Shown: piece by piece, positions 28,463 through 37,700 of the stretch
Layout of the letters: every line of letters starts with the position of its first letter
Position numbering within the stretch: the first letter of the stretch is position 1
From: Ostreococcus lucimarinus CCE9901
Taxonomy: Eukaryota > Chlorophyta > Mamiellophyceae > Mamiellales > Bathycoccaceae
Direction of reading: 5' to 3'
Assembly: GCF_000092065.1 (NCBI RefSeq)
Contig: NC_009355.1
Span: 868,001 to 932,000, forward strand
DNA length: 64,000 bases
Translations under genes and position numbers: made by a program
Notes under the pieces: generated by a model
Database searches by the model: none
What the model was told of the DNA's origin: nothing
Seen by the model: the letters and a program-made list of their open reading frames with translations, nothing else

Positions 28463-29806
28463 ATGTCGGCGATGCGCCGCCGCGAGAGATTGCTGCTCAA
28501 GCGGCGCGTGCGTCGGTGCGGGCGCCTCGCGCTGTGCGTCGGGTTGCTGTGCGCGGGGCTCGTCATCGCGCGACGCCGCGCGTGGACGTGGACGGACGCG
28601 GACGACGACGACGACGGCGGCGACGGCGGCGGCGCGGGACGCGGGTTCGGACGCGCGTCTTCGCGGCGACGCGGGTTCGCGGCGCGCGATGCGGCGCGCG
28701 CGCCGGCGCGCGACGCGCCGGAGGGCGAACCGACGCGCGCGGTGGACGGCGCGGCGTCGACGTGCGGCGTCGGCGGGTCGGCGTTCGGCGAGCGAGGATG
28801 CGCGAACGAGCGCGCGTATCCGGATTTAGACGTCGTGAGCGTGGCGGTGAAACCGTCGTGCGTGAACGCGGTGGCGGTGGCGGCGTTGAATCAGTACGTG
28901 GGGCCGAGGAGGATCGTGGTCGTGGCGCCCGATGAGACGCGGTGCGAGACGTTTCGCGGCATGGCGACGAACGTGGAGTGTCACGCAGAGGACGCGTTTA
29001 TACGCGGGTTGACGAAGGATGCGGTTTCGTGGTATTTGGAGGACGCGTACGGAGATTCGCTCGGACGCGATGGCGCGCGCGCGCGATTCGTCGGTCGAGA
29101 ATTGGGAGGGTGGTATTTACAACAGTTGATCAAGCTCGGCGCGGCGACGTCGACGGCCATCGCGCATCCGCCGCTGAGCCGAAAGTTTTTGCTGTGGGAT
29201 TTGGACATGATCCCCTTGCGCCCGTTGACGCTGTTCAAGGGAGAGATTCCAGTGAGACAAATCGGTGGTAACGTCATCAAGTCGTACGAGGCGGCGTACG
29301 AGACGCTCACGGGTGATCGTCTGAAGTACGCCAAGGATGGTACGTCCTACGTCACGCATCAAATGGTCGTCGACGCGTCCATCATGGAGGAGATGCTCGA
29401 TGCGTTCGCACGCAAAGCTGATCGCACAGACGAACTAGCGACGACAAGCGACGAACTCCCGCGATGGGCTACCGCGGTTTTGCAATCGTTGAACCGCAAA
29501 GATCTCACGCTCGGCTTTAGCGAATACGCGACGTACGCCTCGTACGTCGTCGATAATCACCCGTCCGAGGTGTCCGTGGAATCGCGCAAAAAGTGGGCGC
29601 GCGCGAGCGGTGGCAAGCTTGGGATATCGTTCCAGCGCTGGATCAACCACGATGGTCTGTGTTGCCCGGGTCCGGGCGTGCTCGGGTTGATGAAATCTCG
29701 ACGGTTCGATTACGTGGGGCACGAAATCGGTCACGTAGAATCGTGCCGATACGACTCTCCCGAACACGAGTTCTCGTACGGGTTACCCATCACTGTGCCG
29801 GACTGA
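28463..29806 (+). CDS. Glycosyltransferase-like type II membrane protein
   Basis: 447 residues from ATG 28463. A short basic cytosolic head (MSAMRRRERLLLKRRVRR) precedes one membrane segment (LALCVGLLCAGLVIA). A Gly/Asp/Arg-rich stem follows, then a lumenal domain from ~125. The domain starts with a Rossmann-like strand (VVSVAVKPSCVNAVAVAALN) and contains LLWDLDMIPLRPL, which has the look of a DxD metal/nucleotide-sugar site. Late conserved-looking parts are ISFQRWINHDGLCCPG and VGHEIGHVESCRYD. It resembles Golgi transferases of the loosely defined DUF6492-type group. Donor and acceptor cannot be told. A TGTAA element lies at 29840-29844. Confidence 0.7.
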   Translation: MSAMRRRERLLLKRRVRRCGRLALCVGLLCAGLVIARRRAWTWTDADDDDDGGDGGGAGRGFGRASSRRRGFAARDAARAPARDAPEGEPTRAVDGAASTCGVGGSAFGERGCANERAYPDLDVVSVAVKPSCVNAVAVAALNQYVGPRRIVVVAPDETRCETFRGMATNVECHAEDAFIRGLTKDAVSWYLEDAYGDSLGRDGARARFVGRELGGWYLQQLIKLGAATSTAIAHPPLSRKFLLWDLDMIPLRPLTLFKGEIPVRQIGGNVIKSYEAAYETLTGDRLKYAKDGTSYVTHQMVVDASIMEEMLDAFARKADRTDELATTSDELPRWATAVLQSLNRKDLTLGFSEYATYASYVVDNHPSEVSVESRKKWARASGGKLGISFQRWINHDGLCCPGPGVLGLMKSRRFDYVGHEIGHVESCRYDSPEHEFSYGLPITVPD

Positions 29807-29861
29807 CGCGCATTCAGTTTCGGTTGACGCATTTAAAGTTGTAACTTTCACAACAACGTCG

Positions 29862-31387
29862 TTATTTAGAGCTACCTACGTTCCAAAATCTCAGCTGTCC
29901 GTCGTCGCCGCCGCTGCACAGCCGTTCGCCTCCGTGGTAATCCACGGCGAAGTTTTTCCCGTCGTGCGACGAAACGCTGTGCAGTGGCACTCTACCACGA
30001 ATATCCCATAACTTGACTTTTCCGTCGTATCCACTACTCACGATGTGATGCTCGTTTGTTGGACTCCATCGAACGCACGACACCCACCCCTGCGTTTCAA
30101 ATCGCGCGCGTCAGTCAATCGGCGAAACAATTCATTCCGCGAAACAAATTTTTGCGCGCCGCTCGCAAAGTCTCAGTAAAAAATTAGAGTGATTGATTGT
30201 GCCCTCACGCACGAGTGTCGGGAATCAAAAGTGTGTTCATCACTGACTTTGCGAACGGGCGCGAGCGCGAGCGAGAGTACACATGACGACAAACTTACCT
30301 CGTGAGATTTGAGCTTCAGGCACGCCTTTGCCGACGCCGACTCTCGCGGATCCCACACGTTAACCAGGCGGTCGCTCCCCCCGAAAGCGAACCTACTTCC
30401 TCCCCTCGAGACATCCAAGGTATGGACTGAACTGTTCGTATGATGAGACTCCTTCTCTTCGCCAGTCTCCACGTCCCACGCTCGGATCGTATTATCGTAT
30501 GCGCCGGTCCAAAGTACTTGCGGGCTTTCCCAGGAAACCGCTCGCACTTGATCCGTGTGCCCACGCAACACGAGCTCCTCGCCGAGACCAATTTTCGCGC
30601 TCGCATCGTCGACCATCGCGTCGTCGTCTGTAGCCTCCGATTTCTTCGATGTTCTGCGCTTCTTCGTTACCTTTTCGTTCGCCGACTCGCCACCGTCGAT
30701 TTTCCACACTCGCGCCGTGCAGTCGACGGAACACGAGGCGAACAGTCGAGCGCCGTACGCGCTCGCGACGTCCGTCACAGTGCCCTCGTGACCCTTGAAA
30801 ACACGCTGCTCCCCGAGTTCACACTTTTTCCCAGTCAGCGTCACCGCATACGATCGCAAGGTGTGATCCGCCGAAGCCGCTAACACCACACACGCGTTTT
30901 CTGCGTCCGCGCCGGCGCTCGGCGGCGCCAAGCTCACCGAGCACACGCGCTCTTCCGCGCCTTCCAACTCGCACAGCAACTTACCCACGGGTGACCACAA
31001 CCGTGCTTTACCGTCGAAGGACCCCGTGACGACCGCTTTCGCCCAACTTCCATCGATCGAGCTCACCCACGCCTCGCATTTCGTCGTCTCAGCCGCCGTC
31101 GGCGGTCCCAGCGCCGGCACGTACTCCACCACCAGCGTCGCCTCCGCGCTCTTCCCGAGCCTCAGCGCCAACTTCGCCAGCGACGTGCGCAAAAGCGTTC
31201 CATCGATGAGGAAATCAAACGGCGTCGGCGTCGTCGCGCCGAGCAGGTGATTCACCACCTCGCTCAAGCCGTACCTCGTCAGCCGGCCCGGCACCTCGAT
31301 CGCGCTCTCACTCACGCGAAACTCCTCGGGCAGGCGCGTGACGAAGCTCACCGCGATCTCGACATCGCTCGCGTCCTCGTTCGACAT
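29862..31387 (-). CDS. WDR12: Ribosome biogenesis protein WDR12/Ytm1, two exons
   Basis: Exons 31387-30299 and 30089-29862, 438 residues. WDR12/Ytm1 forms the PeBoW complex with PES1 and BOP1 for large-subunit rRNA maturation. Its N-terminal NLE (ubiquitin-like) domain is the docking site of the AAA remodeller Rea1/Midasin. Residues ~8-85 are the NLE domain (SFVTRLPEEFRVSESAIEVP, then FLIDGTLLRTSL). Seven WD repeats follow (GSFDGKARLW, SCSVDCTARVW, GAYDNTIRAWD, GGSDRLVNVWD, SSGYDGKVKLWD, SGGDDGQLRFW). A lysine-rich insert with KKRRTSKK sits between repeats 3 and 4. The exon join falls inside the sixth repeat (LKSHE|GWVSCVRWSP). An in-frame Met further upstream exists, but the extra part is Arg-rich and non-coding in style. 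Confidence 0.95.
30090..30298 (-). other. Intron of the WDR12 gene
   Basis: 209 bases, phase 0, donor GTAAGT, ACTGAC at 30115-30110, acceptor GCAG. Confidence 0.92.
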
Positions 31388-31756
31388 CGCCCTCGCGGTT
31401 TCCCGCGCGCCGTCGCGCGTCGTCGACGACTTCGCGTCGGCGAGCGCCGGCGGCTGCGCTTTTTCGTCGTCGCCCGAGGGCGCCTCACGTCGCGCGCGGG
31501 CGTTCGATCGCTCGTCACGCCCCGCTCGCGCGCGCGCCGATACCGTCGCTCGCGCTCGAAGTCGCGCCGCGCGTCTTTCGGCGCGTCGCCGGCCGCGCGC
31601 GTCGCCGAATGGCGACGCCGCGCTGTCCCCTTGGACGGTCGTTGCGGGCATTCGCCGCATACGCGCGCGCGCGCACCGTCCGTCGCGCGCGCACGAGCCG
31701 CGCAACGCGCGCAAAGTCGCGTGCGACGTCGCGCGCGCGCACACCGCGCGCGAGCG
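31388..31756. promoter_or_regulatory. Divergent promoter between WDR12 and TOR
   Basis: 369 CG-rich bases between the two start codons. An E2F-like element TTTCCCGCG lies at 31399-31407, 12 bases before the WDR12 ATG. No TATA box or repeat stands out. Confidence 0.5.
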
Positions 31757-34700
31757 ATGTTCATCGCGCGGCGTCGGTCGTCGAACGAGGGCACCGTCCC
31801 GGGCGGAGCGGCGAACGCGGCGCCGTCGATCGTGCCCACGGGCGCGCGCGATGACGCGAGCGCGACGTCGCGCGCGGCAGAGCGGCGCGGTAGTGATCTC
31901 GCGTCGGGCGATGGTGGCGCGGAGCGGGCGGGAGGGACGAGCGGGACGGTGAACGCCGTCGTGGGATCGCAACCCGCGCGCGAACGCGCGGGCGCGACGT
32001 CGACGAGCGTGGCGAGGAAAAGGAGTTTCAATCGCTCGCGCACGGCGAAGGAGGACACGTTGAACGCGCTGCTCGAAAAACTGTGTGCGATCGATGTCGT
32101 GGATGAGGACTCGAGGGGATCGATGGAAGACGACGGGGCGCTGCGGGAACGCGTGGAGACGGAGGCGCGAAGCGCGAACCCGGCAGACTTTCTCAAGTTT
32201 AGAAACGCGGTACACGAACGTGTGGATACGATGATCACGGGCGAGGACGTAGCGAGAAAGCTCGGGGGACTGCGCGCGATTGATCAGCTCATCGAGGTGG
32301 AGTTTGGCGAGGAGGTCGAAAAGGTGAAGAAGTTTGCAGATTACTTGCTCGACGTCGTGAGCACGAGTGCGGAGGACTTGCTCGGATCGTCGTTGACGGA
32401 TGAACACAGAGAGCACCCTGTGGCGATTAATGATCCACTTTGGAGTAATGCGCGCGCGCGCGAACTCGTGGAGATGATGAGCCTGGTCTTAGGTCGATTG
32501 GTTTTGCACAGCGGGGCGTTGACGACTGAAATCGTCGACTCGCACGTGCAGCGTGCCATCGAGTTGTTGAACGCGGACGACGGGAATCAAGACGTGGTGA
32601 GCATGAAGCACTACGCCGCAGCTCTGACGCTGACCGAACTCGCGCGCAATGCGCCTACGATCTTCAACGTCCACGTACCAATTTTTATCTCGTCCATCTG
32701 GACCGCTTTGCGCGATCCATCTTTGAGAGTGCGCGAAGTCGCTGTCTTGGCGCTTCGCGAGTGTCTGATGGTGACGGAGCGCCGAGAGACGAGATATCGC
32801 GTGCAGTGGTACTACGCGTTGTACGAAGCCTGTCGAGCAGGATTGAAGCAAACTTCGAAAGTAGAAGAGATACACGGTTCATTGTTGGTGTTCGGCGAAT
32901 TACTGAGACACACTGGCGAGTTCATGTTGAGTCGCTATCGCGAAGTGGCGTTGACGATTTTGCGGCTTCAAGATTTTAAGAAGTCAATCATACGACGAAC
33001 GATCGTGAGTTTGATTCCCAAGTTAGCAGCATTTAGTCCACAGCGCTTCGCGGAGTCGTACCTGGTCGAGTCGTGTGCGTTGATCCTCACGACGATTCGC
33101 TCGCCGAACGATAGCGGCGCCGGCTTTCAAGCGCTCAGTCACCTCGCCGACGCAATGTCGTCAGTGATAGACGTTGATTCAGATGAAGTCACAGTTGGCA
33201 GCTCTTTACTGAGGTACTTGCCGGAAGTGAGTGCGGTAATGTACGACATGTTTACGTCTCGAGCAAGAGGACCGAACGCGTATCCAGAGGCGCTCGAGTG
33301 CGCCGGGGCTTTGATGAATTCGCTCCACTTAGCGTGGAAGCCGCATTTCGTAAACTTGTTGATGCCTATGTTCACCGCGGGGTTGTCCAAGTCGCTCGTC
33401 ATAGGGCTTGAATCTGCAGCCCAAGGTGCACCGGATCTGTTGCCGTCTATCCAATTGAAACTGGCAGACGCTATTGCGAGCGCGATTCATCAGGAACCGA
33501 CGACGGAGAAGAGCTGCCCGATGCCACCGAACAAAAAGATCGTGCAACTGGCGCTCAAAACGATGCGAACTTTCCCGTTCGAACCGACAGTGTTACTTCG
33601 ATCGATTCGCAAAAATGTCATTTGCTACCTGGACGATTCGTCAGCTGAGTCACGACTCGAAGCGGCGCTGACGTGTTGCAGCGCGTTGCGCCTCAGAGTG
33701 GGATCGAGCAAGAGCGTGACGACCGCGGTGGAGAACATCATGGAAGCGCTCATTCCAGTGGCGGTCGGCGACAACGATGCATCGATCAGAAATGCGCTGT
33801 TGACTGAATTTTGCAGGCCGAGCGCATCGATAGATTCGTACCTATCGCAGGCAAAATCTCTCAGGGCGTTGTTTTTGACAGTGAACGACGAGAGTGTTGC
33901 CATACGCATGTTAGGTATTGAGCTGCTTGGACGCTTGGCGACGAGGAATCCGGCGTACGTCCTTCCAGCACTACGTGTGCACATGCTGCAGCTTTTAGCT
34001 GAGCTCGAATATAGTAGCGAATCCCTGCATAGAGAGGAGAGTGCCAAGGTGATGGCGGTGATGATTCGCAGTTGTCCGCGGCTCGTCTCGCCGTATCTCT
34101 CCCCTATCTTGCGTTGCCTCATGTCTACGTTGAAGGCGGAAGAAGGCGGAGCGGCGAAGAGCTCGAAATCAAAACAAGACTCATCAGCACCGTCGAGCGC
34201 ATCTGTGGGAACTGCCGCGACCACGTTGCGACGAACATCATCATCCAAACAGACGTCGGCCATTGCGCCGTCGAAAAAACACGATATCACTGGCCGCGAA
34301 AAGGCAGCAGTACTTGGCACGATCGGCGAGCTTGCAAATGTTAGTGGATATGGCATCACGCCATTTGTTCAAGAGCTTCTCATTCTTCTATTGATAGCGC
34401 TGAAATCGGCAAGCACTCGCGACCATGCCGTCGTGACTCTCGGCAAGCTCATCGAGAGCTCGGGATACGTCGCTGAGCCGTTCACGACGCACCCGCAGCT
34501 TTTGCCACAGTTGCTCCGAATGCTGGCAAACGAACGCGGTATTGTCAGGAGCGAAGTACTGCGGACCCTGGGAATTCTTGGTGCGCTCGATCCGCATGCG
34601 CACAGAGGAAATGAAATTCGTTTGCACGGAGAGGGTGTACTAAGCGAAGAGGGCGTGCGCGGTGTGCGACAAGCGAGACTGAGTATGAAGATCGACGATG

Positions 34701-37700
34701 GCGCGACGGACAGCGCGCAGGTCGATGATTTAGGCAATAATGATGACGGTGACGAAGAGCTGGATATACTACCGATGCTTCATTTGACGTCGCTATCCGA
34801 TGACTATTACCCGACGATAGCGCTGAATTCGTTACTTCGTGTGCTGCGAGATCCTTCGCGCACGAGCGTTCGTCACATGGTGGTGCGAAGCATCGTGTAC
34901 ATTTTCCAAGTCCTCGACACGGCTTGTGTTCAATATTTACCTAGCGTCGTCCCAGTCATGCTGAGTGTGATTCGAACGAGTGATGATAGCCTGCGTGAAG
35001 GAATGTTTGTGGAGCTCGCTACTCTGGTGGGTGTCATCAAGGCACATATTCGCCGATACTTGTCGGACATCTTCGAGCTGATGAATATTGCATGGGATAG
35101 AAGCGGGATGTCCAAAAATACGCTGCTTTTGTGCGAAGAGCTTTCCGTCGCTTTGAACGACGAGTTCAGAAGGAGTTTACCCATGATTGTTCCTCGCATA
35201 GTTTCGTCGCTCGCAGAGGCTGAGCGCTTGCGCAGGTACGATTCAGTACCGTATATTCTTCACGCCTTGGAGACGTTCGGAACTTCGCTCAACGATCACC
35301 TCTACTTGATACTTCCGACGCTTGTGCGCATTTTTAAACCAAGCGTTTTGGATATGCCGCTTGACATCAAAAGAGGCGCTCTGCAGTCTCTGCGCAGACT
35401 GCTACCGCGCATGCGCTTGGCGGACCAGGCTGGGATTGTCGTTCACGCGTTGACGAGAGTATTGGACGTGGAGGACGTAGAGCTTCGTTTAGATGTACTA
35501 AACGTGCTCATATCGTTGGAGGTGTCTCTTGGGCGCGAATATGCGCTCTTCTTGCCCGTCGTAAAGCGTGCTGTTTCAAAGTGCGGCGTCAAGGATCCGG
35601 CGTTTGACGACATGGTCAAGCGAGTCGAAAGTGGTAATCCGCTACTCTTCGATGACCTTGAATCTGAATCGCTATTAATCGCGTCAGCCACGGAACATAG
35701 AAAACCTGTGCTTCAAAAGCATCTTTCAGTGAACCAACTTGCCGTTCGCCGCGCTTGGGAGAGCAGTCAGCGGTCTACCAAGGAAGATTGGCTAGAATGG
35801 ATGCGAAAACTTGCGTTGGATCTGTTGAAGAGCTCACCACTGCCGTCGCTACGAGCGTGCAGTGAGTTAGCGCAAGTGCAGCCGAATCTTGCTAGGGATC
35901 TATTTTGCGCTTCGTTTGTTTCGTGCTGGGCCGAGCTGAATGAAAGCCATCGAGAGATTCTAGTGCGCTCGCTGGAAGCCGCTCTCGGAAGCCCGACCAT
36001 TCCTCCTGAGATCGTCTCAGTTTTGCTCAATCTCTGCGAGTTCATGGAACACGATGAAAAGCCAATTCCAGTTGACGTGCGGACGTTGGGTATGATTGCT
36101 GAACGCTCCAGAGCTTACGCCAAAGCTTTGCACTACAAAGAACTTGAGTTCATAACGAACCCAGGTGCGTGCGTCGCAGCCATCATCGCCATCAACAACC
36201 AGTTGCAACTTCCCGAGGCGGCTCGAGGTGTGCTCGTGTACGCGCAAGAAAACTTGACGGTCGACATCAAAGAGTCGTGGTACGAGAAACTTGAACAATG
36301 GGACGATGCTTTGGAAGCGTATAAAAGAAAACTGGACGAGCTCGCCAGCGTGGATTCACCTCAAGCGATGGAAGAAAGACGTGAAGCGATGGTGGGGCAG
36401 CTTCGATGCTTGAACGCACTCGCGGAGTGGGAAGAAATTCAGAGAATCTACGAAGCTGGGAATCAAGCAAACGTCGATTGGGACGAGTATCGCAACGATG
36501 TTACTACGATTGCCGCGAAAGCTGCTTGGCATCTTGGAGATTGGGAGCAGATGGAGATTTGTACGAATCAACTTGATAGAGATCAAAATATCCGGGGTCG
36601 TCTCCCAAACGCCGACCGTGTCGATGCGATCGGCAAGCGTACGTCCAGCGTAGTGAACACTACTGATTGTGACTTTTACAAGTCCATTCTCGCCATCCGT
36701 CGAGGCGCACAGGACGAGGCGCGGGAGCATCTTGCCGCCGCGCGCGAGATGCTCGGCACGGAACTCGCGGCTCTCGTGAGAGAGTCTTACGACCGTTCTT
36801 ACGGAGCGCTCATACGAGCGCAACAGCTAACTGAGCTGGATGAAGTGATTGAATACGCGCAACTGACTGCGGTCGCTTCACCCGCGGCTGCGCGGCGACA
36901 AGAGATCATTCGAAAAATGTGGCGCGATCGAATCTACTTGGTCAAGCGTGACGTCGAGGTCTGGCAAGAGCTCTTGCAAGTTCGCTCATTGGTGTTGCCC
37001 ATGAGCGAAGAAACTGATATATGGCTTAAGTTTGCCTCTCTGAACCGCAAACAAGGGCGCGACCGTCAATCACGTCGAACGTTGTTGCGCCTCCTTGAGT
37101 ATGACCCAATCATGTGTGCCGAGGGCAAGCCAGGATTCGGCGCGGGTTCTGGGCGCCCTAAAGTCATGTTTGCGTTCGTGAAGCACTTGTGGCACACAGG
37201 ACAGAAAAGGCAAGCTTTTATGCGTCTTCAATCTCTCGCACACGAGTTGCGAGTGCAATTGGAAAACATGCGCGCTTCTGGTCAGACAGAGACGGATCAC
37301 AACAAGACGGTCTCGCGAGCTTTTCTCAAACTCGGCAAATGGCGCTGGGCGCTCACCGATAGTATGAACGATGAAACACTGACTGATGTGCTCATGGCGT
37401 TCAGAACCGCGACATCTGCGGACCAGCATTGGTCCAAGGCGTGGCATCACTGGGCATTGTTCAACGCCACGGCCATGGAACATTTCCATCGCCAAGGTGG
37501 TGCGTCAACAAAGGATGCGATGCAGCACGTCGCGCCAGCAATCAGTGGATTTTTCCGATCAATCTCTTTGGCAGGCTCATCCATGAAAGCCAAGGGTGGA
37601 TCACTGCAGGACATTCTACGCCTGCTCACACTTTGGTTCAATCACGGTGGCTCGCCCGAAGTCGAAACGGCCTTGATCGCTGGGTTTGGACACGTAAACA

